A stretch of DNA of 64,000 nucleotides from Deltaproteobacteria bacterium (GTDB lineage Bacteria; Desulfobacterota_D; UBA1144; Nemesobacterales; UBA2774), in NCBI GenBank assembly GCA_040223695.1, contig JAVKFU010000007.1:62001-126000 (forward strand), given 5' to 3'. The translations under genes were made by a program, and so were the position numbers. This document shows positions 56,143 to 64,000 of the stretch, piece after piece. The notes under the pieces were generated by a model. That model was given only the letters and a program-made list of their open reading frames with translations. It made no database searches and had not been told where the DNA came from. Numbering within the stretch: position 1 is the stretch's first letter; each line of letters starts with the position of its first letter.

Positions 56143-56754
56143 TTATGCAGCAAGCTTTTTCGCGATCTTTGCGACATGCTCTCCCTGAAACCGCGCGCCG
56201 GCCAACTCGTTATCGCTTGGACTGCGGCTTCCGTCGCCGCCAGCGATCGTTGAAGCTCCGTATGGAGAGCATCCGGTTATCTCATCCATAGTCATCTGTC
56301 CCTCGAAGGTGTACGGAAGACCGACAATCACCATACCCTGATGCAGCAATGTATAATGAAAACTGAGGATGGTAGATTCCTGGCCGCCGTGCTGAGTGTT
56401 CGAGCTAGTAATAACACTCCCCGCTTTTCCGACCAATTTCCCGCTCTGCCATAGCTTTCCCGTAGAATCGAGAAACTGGCGCATCTGGCCGCACATGTTG
56501 CCGAAGCGGGTCGGGGTTCCGAATATTATCGCGTCCGCCTCACCCAATTCGTCCCGTGTGCACACGGGGATATGCTCCTGCTCTTTCTGAGATTCTATCG
56601 CGCCCATTTTCTCAAGCACATCGTCGGGCAGAGTTTCAGGCACGCGGCGTAGAAGAGCTTCCGTACCGTCCACAGACCTCGCTCCCTCCGCAGCTGCCTC
56701 CGCCATTCTATGAACATGACCGTACATCGAATAATAAACAACCAAGACTTTCAT
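56143..56754 (-). CDS. wrbA: NAD(P)H:quinone oxidoreductase WrbA
   Basis: This 203-residue flavodoxin-like protein reads [23 protein letters not shown], the FMN loop, then [48 protein letters not shown], and [31 protein letters not shown]. WrbA reduces quinones by two electrons, limiting radical formation. AGGAGG precedes the ATG. It is monocistronic by position. Confidence 0.96.
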   Translation of the reverse strand: MKVLVVYYSMYGHVHRMAEAAAEGARSVDGTEALLRRVPETLPDDVLEKMGAIESQKEQEHIPVCTRDELGEADAIIFGTPTRFGNMCGQMRQFLDSTGKLWQSGKLVGKAGSVITSSNTQHGGQESTILSFHYTLLHQGMVIVGLPYTFEGQMTMDEITGCSPYGASTIAGGDGSRSPSDNELAGARFQGEHVAKIAKKLAA

Positions 56755-57114
56755 TAAATCCTCCTGTTTTACAATATGGTTGTTTTAAGTATACGGAAAA
56801 TAAAAGGGGTTTCAGCTACTAATTGCAGCAGAATTAAGTAACCTGGGTATTAAGAAAAAATAGAGGTAATCGGTTCTACTAAATGAATTATTTGTAGATT
56901 ATGAGTTCTATTTCGTCATTAGAATAATGGGTTCCTGTGATTGAATTTCTAGTACAGTGATATCGCATTTTGTAAAGAATCTTCTTCGAGGGGTCTTTTC
57001 TTCGGCCGTTTAATTCCTGATGCCGTTTACAATTAATTAGCACGGCTGACTTGAGAGCGCTTTTTTAAATGAAATCCAGAGCGGATTCAAAAATTGTTCC
57101 CACGTATAAAACCA
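56755..57114. other. intergenic, no feature seen
   Basis: 360 AT-rich bases between wrbA and the ZIP-like gene, both on the minus strand. The wrbA promoter should be in the left part. No reading frame or hairpin is supported. Confidence 0.45.
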
Positions 57115-57843
57115 TTAAATTGTAAACATAAGAAAAGCGTACAGGAGAGCTCCCAATGCGAAAGGCCAAAATCTGCTGTCGCGCTCCTCGGGAAGCTCCT
57201 CTTTTAAAACATTGAGAATAACGCCGCCTGCAAGAAAAGAGAAAAGAGCAACGATGGCAGGCTCACTTATTTCAGTATTGATTCCCACAAGCCAGCCGAT
57301 AAATAGAGAGAAACCGAGTACCCACCTCCCGATATGGTCGTATATATGTTCATGGTGCTCTCTCAGTCCAATATCGTTAACTATCAGGTGAAGTCCCATA
57401 GCTCCTACATAAAAACCCAGTCCCTGAACCGAATGATCTTCCCTGTGAACCAGCAAGTAGCCGATGAGCGCATTATAGATGGCAAAAGAAAATATATGTA
57501 TATAGAAAACCCCTAAATTTCTTTCTTTAGAGCCGTCACGGCTCTTATATTTAGACGTTTTCACCAACTTTTCCAGGCCGTAGAATATCATCAAGCCCAG
57601 CATTGCGATAAAATACGCATGGGATTCGAAGAATTTTATGAAATTAAAATAGTCGGATTCTTTTAATACATCCTGCCCCTCTTTGAGCTCCGGCAATACA
57701 TGAATAAACACGTATGCCACGGATACCCCTCCCGCCATGGATAACCATTTGCATCGTGAAGCCGTATTAAAGAAACTCAGTCTTCCGGCAAATAGATGAC
57801 CCACCAATAAAATAAATATCGATAATACAACAAGGCTATTCAT
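57115..57843 (-). CDS. ZIP-like membrane protein
   Basis: This 242-residue protein has about seven or eight transmembrane helices. Helix 2 contains GGVSVAYVFIHVLPEL and the last third FSFLAGGVILNVLKEELPEE, both reminiscent of ZIP metal-transporter segments. A His-rich loop (GLREHHEHIYDHI) lies between. The canonical ZIP HN and HE pairs are only partly visible, so metal transport is a hypothesis. Confidence 0.65.
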   Translation of the reverse strand: MNSLVVLSIFILLVGHLFAGRLSFFNTASRCKWLSMAGGVSVAYVFIHVLPELKEGQDVLKESDYFNFIKFFESHAYFIAMLGLMIFYGLEKLVKTSKYKSRDGSKERNLGVFYIHIFSFAIYNALIGYLLVHREDHSVQGLGFYVGAMGLHLIVNDIGLREHHEHIYDHIGRWVLGFSLFIGWLVGINTEISEPAIVALFSFLAGGVILNVLKEELPEERDSRFWPFALGALLYAFLMFTI

Positions 57844-58071
57844 AAATTAGTCAGGTCTTGATTATTTTTAAGGTAAGTATAAGTTACAGTGCGCTCTTTT
57901 AAACCGCCAATAAGTAATAGCACTACCTCATATATTCACAGCTTGAGTGATAACAAAAAAGCCGAAAATTCAACTAAACTATTTAAATTGATTAACCAGT
58001 TATAAAGTGTAATTATTATTCTATGCTTAGACTTATAATCAAGAGAGGTTGTACGAAACTCAAAATCCGCA

Positions 58072-59460
58072 ATGATTAAAACCAAAATTATTTGTACAAT
58101 AGGTCCCGCCACAAGCTCCCCAAAAATGCTTTCGAAGCTGATTCAATCGGGAATGAACGTAGCGAGATTAAACTTTTCTCACGGCACACACTCCGAGCAT
58201 AAAGAAAGAATCGATACAATCAGGAGAATCTCAGACGACCTAAACAAACCTGTAGCAATTCTGCAGGATCTGGCGGGACCGAAAATCAGAATTGGAGGAA
58301 TAAAATCGGGGTCGGTAATCTTGGAATCAGGATCGGATTTCACGTTAACCAGCCGTAGCGTTCCGGGCGATGAGAATGAAGTATCAGTCAATTATAAGAA
58401 GCTGCCGACAAAAGTAAACGCCCGTGACACCTTACTTCTGAGTGACGGCTCCATAGAGCTTAAAGTCATTGAAACTTCAAAAGAAGATATAATATGCCGG
58501 GTAATTACCGGGGGGAAACTCAGTTCCAAAAAAGGAATCAACATACCGGCACACTCCCTCGACATATCGAGCTTTACAAATAAGGACAAAAAGGATCTCG
58601 ATTTCGGAATTAAGACCGGAATTGACATGATAGCCCTATCTTTCGTCAGAAATGCCCGGGATGTTGAGAAGGTAAAAAGATACTTAAAGAAGAAAAAGAG
58701 CACACTGCCGGTTATCGCCAAAATAGAGACCCTTCCGGCAATAGATAATATCGATGAAATACTGGACGCTATTGATGGAATCATGGTTGCCCGCGGTGAC
58801 CTGGGAGTTGAAACTCCTATCGAAAAGGTCCCGATAACGCAAAAAATAATTATTAGCAAGTCAAATGAGATTGGAAAGACTGTGATTACGGCTACTCATA
58901 TGCTGAAATCGATGGTACACGACATGAGACCGACCAGGGCTGAGGTTGCCGACGTAGCTAACGCGATTCTGGACGGTACAGACGCTGTAATGCTTTCCGA
59001 GGAAACGGCAATCGGCGAATATCCGGATCAGGCGGTGAAAATTCTGGCTAAAATCGCAAAAACCATGGAATCCAGCTCTTTATTCCAGACTCTGGTCGAT
59101 AAATTCAGGAATTTTTCCACTGATAGCGATCGTGAAGCTCTGGGGCTTGGGGTGTGCAACGTAGCTGAAGATATAAAAGCATCAGCAATCATTACCTACA
59201 CCAAATCAGGCTATACGGCAAAAACCATCTCCAGGTATCGTCCCAAACAGATCATTATAGCTATCACGCCATCAGTTGATACATACAGATACCTGCCTGG
59301 CGTATGGGGAGTTATTCCAGTTTTGACCCAAAACGATGAGGAGCAATACCTAACCCCCGAGAATATGATTAGAACTGCACTAAAATCTAAAGTTATTAAA
59401 GCCGGAGATAATGTTGTTATCACGGATGAAGCTGGTATGAGTATTCATACTGTAGAATAA
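58072..59460 (+). CDS. pyk: pyruvate kinase
   Basis: This 462-residue enzyme makes pyruvate and ATP from PEP. Its blocks are TKIICTIGPATSS, NVARLNFSHG, ILQDLAGPKIRIG, VIAKIET with the catalytic Lys, GIMVARGDLGVE, and RAEVADVANAILDGTDAVMLSEET. At the active-site Thr the usual TATQML reads TATHML. Length matches the typical bacterial enzyme. It is monocistronic. Confidence 0.96.
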   Translation: MIKTKIICTIGPATSSPKMLSKLIQSGMNVARLNFSHGTHSEHKERIDTIRRISDDLNKPVAILQDLAGPKIRIGGIKSGSVILESGSDFTLTSRSVPGDENEVSVNYKKLPTKVNARDTLLLSDGSIELKVIETSKEDIICRVITGGKLSSKKGINIPAHSLDISSFTNKDKKDLDFGIKTGIDMIALSFVRNARDVEKVKRYLKKKKSTLPVIAKIETLPAIDNIDEILDAIDGIMVARGDLGVETPIEKVPITQKIIISKSNEIGKTVITATHMLKSMVHDMRPTRAEVADVANAILDGTDAVMLSEETAIGEYPDQAVKILAKIAKTMESSSLFQTLVDKFRNFSTDSDREALGLGVCNVAEDIKASAIITYTKSGYTAKTISRYRPKQIIIAITPSVDTYRYLPGVWGVIPVLTQNDEEQYLTPENMIRTALKSKVIKAGDNVVITDEAGMSIHTVE

Positions 59461-59630
59461 CGTCCTGTAATTAAAAATATAAGCTTTGAAGCTCACCAGA
59501 GATTATAAAACTGTGAAATATGGTTACGGCAGACCGAAAAAAATTTCCACAGCTCAAATTCCCCGCCTCAATTTAAGTTATAATCTTTTAGGAATCGCGA
59601 CTTTTTTATAAAATATTAGGGAAACTATAA

Positions 59631-62276
59631 ATGCTCGCTGAACAACTCCGGCACTGGGCCGAGAAACAGCCCGATAAGACAGCCCTACAGCTAAGGGACT
59701 CCGAAGGCGCATATTCCACAATCAGCTACCGCGACCTATACCAAAATTGTCTCAAGCTAAAATTAAAACTGGAGTCTATGGGATATAAACCGGGCGATCG
59801 TATTTCGGTATATGGCGACAACTCTCCCGACTGGGTTATATCTTACATCGCTGTCCACTTCGCAGGCGTTATTCTGGTACCGCTTGACGCCCTGCTCGGC
59901 CCTCAGGATATTTTCAATTTTCTGAGTTTCTCGGAGGCAAAAGCCGTAATAACCGACCAATCGCATATAGATAAACTCAAAGAAGAATTAACGACAAGAG
60001 GCTCAGATATTGAAGTCATCCCTATGGAATCGATAGTTAACGGGTCCGAAGAAAAGCGATCAGGCGAGCCTCATATACCGGACCCGGATGATCTGGTAGC
60101 CATATTGTTTACCTCCGGCACTACAGGGACTCCAAAAGGCGTTCAGTTATCGAACAATAATGTTTTCGGCAACGTAAGGGCAATATTGAAATCAGTCGAT
60201 GTGAGGCCACGGGACAACATCTTAAATATTCTTCCTCTTCATCACGGATACTCATCTATAGTAGCCTTACTGTCCCCTCTTTGGGCAGGCGCTACCGTTA
60301 CATTTTCAGAGTCAATTAAAAGCACCGACCTGATTGCATGTATAAGAGAAACAAAAGTCACAATTTTCCCTGGAGTGCCGAGGTTATTCGAGCTTCTGTA
60401 TAACGAAATAGACAGCAGAGTGAGACGCTTGCCTTTGCTGCAAAAGACTTTATTTAAAAGTATGTTCAAAATATCGGAATTCAGCTGGAAATCAATAAAT
60501 GTGAGATTGGGAAAATTGTTTTTCGGACAAATTCACGAACCGTTCGGCGGGCAATTTCGTTTTTTTACATCAGGGGGCGCCAAGCTCGACCCTAAAATAT
60601 ATAGCAGCTTTCTCAGCCTCGGTTTCAAGATAGCCGAGGGATACGGACTCACCGAAACCTCCGCTGTTTCGACACTGACGTCGCCTGATAACCCCAATCC
60701 GGGAAGCGCGGGAAAACCGCTGCCGGGGGTTGAAATCAGGATCGATAACCCGGAGGAGTCCGGAACGGGAGAGGTATGCATAAGAGGACCGAATGTCACT
60801 AGAGGCTATTACAAGAACGAGAGCGCTACTAACGAACTGATAAGAAACGGGTGGCTTTTTTCCGGGGATCTGGGGAGATTGGATTCGGGGAATAATCTCT
60901 TTATTACCGGAAGGGCCAAAGAGGTGATAGTTCTTCCCTCGGGCAAGAATATATATCCTGAGGATGTGGAAAACCTGTATAAAAAGAGCTCACTCATAAA
61001 GGAGCTTTGCGTCATACCCTCGAAGTCGGACTCCGGCAGCATTAAAGGTCTCGGCATGGTAGTAGTCCCCGACATGAAAGAGGCAAGAGACAGAGACGTT
61101 CTTGATATACGGGAAAGAATACGTACTACCATCTCAATGACGGGGTCGAGCCTGCCCTCATATATGCAGATATCCGAGGTTCTTATTTACACTGACGAAC
61201 TGCCGAAGACAAGATTGGGCAAGTTCAGGAGAGGTGAAATTGAGGAGATAGCAGCCGAGCTAAAGGCGGGCGAGCAACCGAGGGAAACATTCCTCACACC
61301 CAAGGCGATAGAGCTCCTGAACAAGCCCGAAGCCCTAAGATTCCTGAAACACTTTACCGAGATAACCGAAGTCGAGGGACCTTTTCATCCGAGCGACGAC
61401 CTCACACTGGACCTCGGACTCGATTCCCTTACGCTTGTCGAGATCACAGCTTTACTTGAAAAGGAGTTCGGAGTTTTGATAACGGAAAGAGACATTTCAG
61501 ACATCCGCACAATCGGGGACATACTCAAAAGACTACCCGAATCACAACCGACAATTACTGAAGAAGATAGAAATCTAAAAACTTTATTCGAACGGGAAGA
61601 AACCGAATCAATAGATGATATTTTTAATTTGAACCGGGGCATTTTTAAAAGAGCGGCTATGAGAATAATACAGATCCTGGTCAGGGTAATCGTAAAAATC
61701 ACATTCAGGGCCAGCATCAAAAAAGTTAACAAGATACCTAGGAATAAAGCGGTTTTGATATGTCCCAACCACCAGAGCTTCATAGATCCTGTACTGATTT
61801 TTGCCCTTCTGCCCGGCGACATGCTTGAAAAACTTCTTTTCACAGGCTTCGGCGAGTACTTTAGCAAGCCCCCGCTTTCCTGGATCGTGCATCCCTTGAG
61901 AGTAATACTGACGGGTACCAGCAGAACGTACGCCGACTCCCTGAGACTGGCGTCACAGGGGCTGAGACGCGGCATGTCCGTCTGCATCTTTCCGGAGGGG
62001 GCGCGCACGAGTACCGGAAGTATAATGGAGCCCAGGATAGGGACGGGTTTATTGAGCGTGGAAACAAACACTCCTATCATTCCGATTTATATCGACGGCG
62101 CAACCAAAACACTCTCCCCCGTAAACCCCGATCTTAATTTCCCGAAGGTGACTCTTACCGTGATGGACCCGATAGAACCCGCAGTGGGTAAAAAGGACGC
62201 AAAGGATTTATATCAGGAGACTGTTAACAAGTGGATGGAAGAGATGAAAAGAATTGAAGAGAACACGGGGCGATAA
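59631..62276 (+). CDS. acyl-CoA/ACP synthetase - acyl carrier protein - PlsC acyltransferase fusion
   Basis: This is an 881-residue three-domain protein. Residues 1 to about 545 are an AMP-forming acyl synthetase (P-loop TSGTTGTPKG at 161-170, GYGLTETSAV, SGDLGRLDSGNNLFITGRAKE). About 575-650 is an ACP with phosphopantetheine Ser599 in LGLDSLTL. About 690-880 is a PlsC-type 1-acylglycerol-3-phosphate acyltransferase (NHQSFID with H714 and D719; FPEGART). It could activate a fatty acid, hold it on its own ACP and transfer it to a lysophospholipid or glycerophosphate. E. coli Aas has the first and last domains in the other order and no ACP. Confidence 0.92.
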   Translation: MLAEQLRHWAEKQPDKTALQLRDSEGAYSTISYRDLYQNCLKLKLKLESMGYKPGDRISVYGDNSPDWVISYIAVHFAGVILVPLDALLGPQDIFNFLSFSEAKAVITDQSHIDKLKEELTTRGSDIEVIPMESIVNGSEEKRSGEPHIPDPDDLVAILFTSGTTGTPKGVQLSNNNVFGNVRAILKSVDVRPRDNILNILPLHHGYSSIVALLSPLWAGATVTFSESIKSTDLIACIRETKVTIFPGVPRLFELLYNEIDSRVRRLPLLQKTLFKSMFKISEFSWKSINVRLGKLFFGQIHEPFGGQFRFFTSGGAKLDPKIYSSFLSLGFKIAEGYGLTETSAVSTLTSPDNPNPGSAGKPLPGVEIRIDNPEESGTGEVCIRGPNVTRGYYKNESATNELIRNGWLFSGDLGRLDSGNNLFITGRAKEVIVLPSGKNIYPEDVENLYKKSSLIKELCVIPSKSDSGSIKGLGMVVVPDMKEARDRDVLDIRERIRTTISMTGSSLPSYMQISEVLIYTDELPKTRLGKFRRGEIEEIAAELKAGEQPRETFLTPKAIELLNKPEALRFLKHFTEITEVEGPFHPSDDLTLDLGLDSLTLVEITALLEKEFGVLITERDISDIRTIGDILKRLPESQPTITEEDRNLKTLFEREETESIDDIFNLNRGIFKRAAMRIIQILVRVIVKITFRASIKKVNKIPRNKAVLICPNHQSFIDPVLIFALLPGDMLEKLLFTGFGEYFSKPPLSWIVHPLRVILTGTSRTYADSLRLASQGLRRGMSVCIFPEGARTSTGSIMEPRIGTGLLSVETNTPIIPIYIDGATKTLSPVNPDLNFPKVTLTVMDPIEPAVGKKDAKDLYQETVNKWMEEMKRIEENTGR

Positions 62277-62684
62277 ACATAATTACGAGAAGGCTTAGTC
62301 CGGCTCCCGGTTAACATTCAGGCCCAAAGATTCGGAGCCACAAATCAGCGCTCAGCAGGATTACAAGCGGCTAAATGTGTGAATAATTTCAAGGGCTTAG
62401 TTGCCCGTGCTCGCTTTAAGAACCTTGCCGCCCATAACCTGACTCGACGCGCTCTACAAAGTATATTTGTCTCATGCGGAGATTTAGTCTTGCTTGGCAT
62501 GCCACTTGTATATATAGAATTGATAGCATATCTCTACTATTTATAATGTCTTTTATAGATAAGGCCAGAATATTCGAGCCTGTAAAATTCACGGAATTAC
62601 AAATTAATGCTAACCTAACTTACGGGAACAAAAATTTATTAACGCCAATATCGTTCGATGAAAAAGGCGGAGCAAAAAAATAAA
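62277..62684. other. intergenic, no gene supported
   Basis: 408 bases. A 69-codon frame at 62474 has no ribosome site or recognisable domain and overlaps the ribosome site of the next gene. The AAGGCGGAG at 62664-62672 serves the gene at 62685. Confidence 0.5.
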
Positions 62685-64000
62685 ATGTCAAAAATCGAAC
62701 CTGGGAATTCACGAGTACTGGTTCTCGGAGCCTCAGGTTATGTAGGCGCGAGACTCGTTCCGGAGCTCCTCAACAGCGGTTATTCGGTTAGAGCATGCAG
62801 CAGGTCTATCGATAAACTTGAAAAAAGACCCTGGAGTAACAAAAAAAATCTTGAGTTGGCCGAGTTTGATATATTTGATGAGGACTCGTTAATAAATGTA
62901 ACTCAGGGCTGCGACGCCGCATATTATCTTATTCATTCGATGAACCCGAACAAAGAGGATTTTGCGGAAGCGGATAGAAAAGCAGCTCAGAACATGGTTA
63001 AGGTTGCCGAGCGATGCGGATTAAAGAGAATAATATATCTCGGCGGGCTGGGCGACAAGGATACGACAATCAGTAAACACCTTCTGTCCCGAATTGAAGT
63101 GGGGGAAATACTGCAATCGGGAAAAGTTCCGACAACCGTTTTTCGGGCGGCAATGATCATAGGAGCGGGAAGCGCGTCATTCGAGATACTTAGGTATCTC
63201 GTAGAACGCCTGCCAATCATGATAACCCCGAAGTGGGTCCGTATAGAATCTCAGCCGATAGCGATAAGAAACGCTTTGTATTACCTGGTTAAATGTTTGA
63301 AGACGGAATCCACAACGGGAAATTCATACGACATCGGAGGCCCGAAAGTCCTGAGCTATCAGAGTCTTATGCATACATACTCCAGGGAAGCGGGTCTGTC
63401 GAGGAGATGGATTATTCCCGCTCCGGTTCTAACGCCAAAATTGAGCTCATACTGGATTCATCTGGTAACACCGATTAACGCAGCGATTGCCAGACCCCTG
63501 GCTCAGGGTTTAAGCAGTAAAGTGGTTTGTCTTGAGAACAGAATACACAATGAAATATCGCAGGATTTGCTGGATTGCAGACAAGCGATAAAGCTCGCTC
63601 TCGACGAGGCGCAGCATAATTTAGTGAAAGATATTAACGAACAAACTGACGTTATTCCCCCGCCTGAATGGACTTATCCGGGAGACGACGCCTGGGCCGG
63701 CGGCAAGGTTTTTGAAGACCACCGAGTAGTCAGAATCAAGGCAAGCCCACAGCAGGTTTGGCAGCCTCTGTTAAATATCGGAGGTAGAAATGGATGGTAC
63801 TATGCGGATTGGCTCTGGAAACTAAGAGGCTCAATAGACAATCTGATCGGCGGTGTCGGAATGAGACAAGGAAGGACCGACCCTCATCATCTTAATGAAG
63901 GGGACATGGTGGATTTCTGGCGAATAAAGGAAGTCAGGAACTATAAAAGGCTCTTATTAAAAGCCGAGATGAAATTACCCGGGAGCGCGATTCTGGACTT
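62685..64000 (+). CDS. NAD(P)-binding NmrA/SDR-like protein with DUF2867 domain (runs off right edge)
   Basis: At least 438 codons are present without a stop. The N-terminal half is an extended SDR/NmrA Rossmann domain (RVLVLGASGYVGARLVPELL, AAYYLIHSM, RIIYLGGLGD). From about residue 345 the DUF2867 region begins (DHRVVRIKASPQQVWQPL, then GGRNGWYYADWLWKLRGSID). Such fused proteins are reductases or isomerases of unknown substrate. The ATG at 62685 is chosen because AAGGCGGAG lies about 12 nt upstream. Confidence 0.85.
   Translation, partial: MSKIEPGNSRVLVLGASGYVGARLVPELLNSGYSVRACSRSIDKLEKRPWSNKKNLELAEFDIFDEDSLINVTQGCDAAYYLIHSMNPNKEDFAEADRKAAQNMVKVAERCGLKRIIYLGGLGDKDTTISKHLLSRIEVGEILQSGKVPTTVFRAAMIIGAGSASFEILRYLVERLPIMITPKWVRIESQPIAIRNALYYLVKCLKTESTTGNSYDIGGPKVLSYQSLMHTYSREAGLSRRWIIPAPVLTPKLSSYWIHLVTPINAAIARPLAQGLSSKVVCLENRIHNEISQDLLDCRQAIKLALDEAQHNLVKDINEQTDVIPPPEWTYPGDDAWAGGKVFEDHRVVRIKASPQQVWQPLLNIGGRNGWYYADWLWKLRGSIDNLIGGVGMRQGRTDPHHLNEGDMVDFWRIKEVRNYKRLLLKAEMKLPGSAILD

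Overview
The window looks like chromosomal DNA of an uncultured, free-living, Gram-negative bacterium. Outer-membrane traits are a TonB-dependent receptor at the left edge and several lipoprotein signals. DapDC (LysA) and D-Ala-D-Ala ligase indicate DAP-type peptidoglycan. Heme is made by the protoporphyrin route (HemD-HemE fusion, ferrochelatase). Exported and cytoplasmic methionine sulfoxide reductases, a D-amino-acid oxidase and a cytochrome c-linked sugar-dehydrogenase-like protein point to an oxygen-exposed life. Two luciferase-like LLM oxidoreductases of F420-type families are present. GC content is in the mid to high forties. The lineage cannot be fixed from the sequence alone; a deep delta-like or Dadabacteria-like lineage is my low-confidence guess. 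There is no prophage, insertion sequence, CRISPR array or plasmid signature.

Layout. 1-2093: TonB receptor fragment and GSDH-cytochrome c protein, both minus. 2333-6953: PilZ protein, then NUDIX/PPK2 (minus), a secreted 7-residue-repeat protein, a lipoprotein and DUF302. 7254-15955: a long minus block with tRNA-Pro(UGG), an AhpD-like protein, MsrA, a membrane protein, a tricorn-type S41 protease, an APC transporter with EIIA and TrkA-C tails, and Ddl. 16129-23344: thiolase, thioesterase, LLM oxidoreductase, Pur-alpha-like protein, LysA and a DsbA-like isomerase. 23511-27388: a co-directional run hemD/hemE-hemH-SRPBCC-YjbQ. 27549-31977: a decayed gene copy, GerW/YtfJ, the intact alpha/beta hydrolase, a DUF1460 protein, TPR and coiled-coil proteins. 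31992-36812: a second LLM oxidoreductase, a CPBP-like membrane protein, DAAO, a HugZ-like protein and Obg. 37010-43177: mostly small secreted proteins, including two adjacent 7-residue-repeat proteins and two Cys-rich exported proteins. 43246-50672: cold-shock protein, DUF6607 lipoprotein, LOG, UbiD, exported MsrB and glycogen debranching enzyme. 50932-51941: an ECF sigma factor with a frameshifted anti-sigma gene. 52057-64000: a secreted protein, a helicase-nuclease, WrbA, a ZIP-like protein, pyruvate kinase, an acyl-CoA synthetase-ACP-acyltransferase fusion and an NmrA/DUF2867 gene running off the end.

The strongest candidate for something undescribed is a family of three exported low-complexity proteins (4934-5416, 37478-38050, 38152-38631). 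All are built from 7-residue units. Two are polyanionic and share the tail motif GDREAEGR; the third runs from an acidic Tyr-rich segment into a basic repeat. Other notable items are the split anti-sigma factor, in which a GAAAAAC stretch separates the two frames, a partial gene duplicate carrying a 2-nt deletion, and three uncommon domain fusions.
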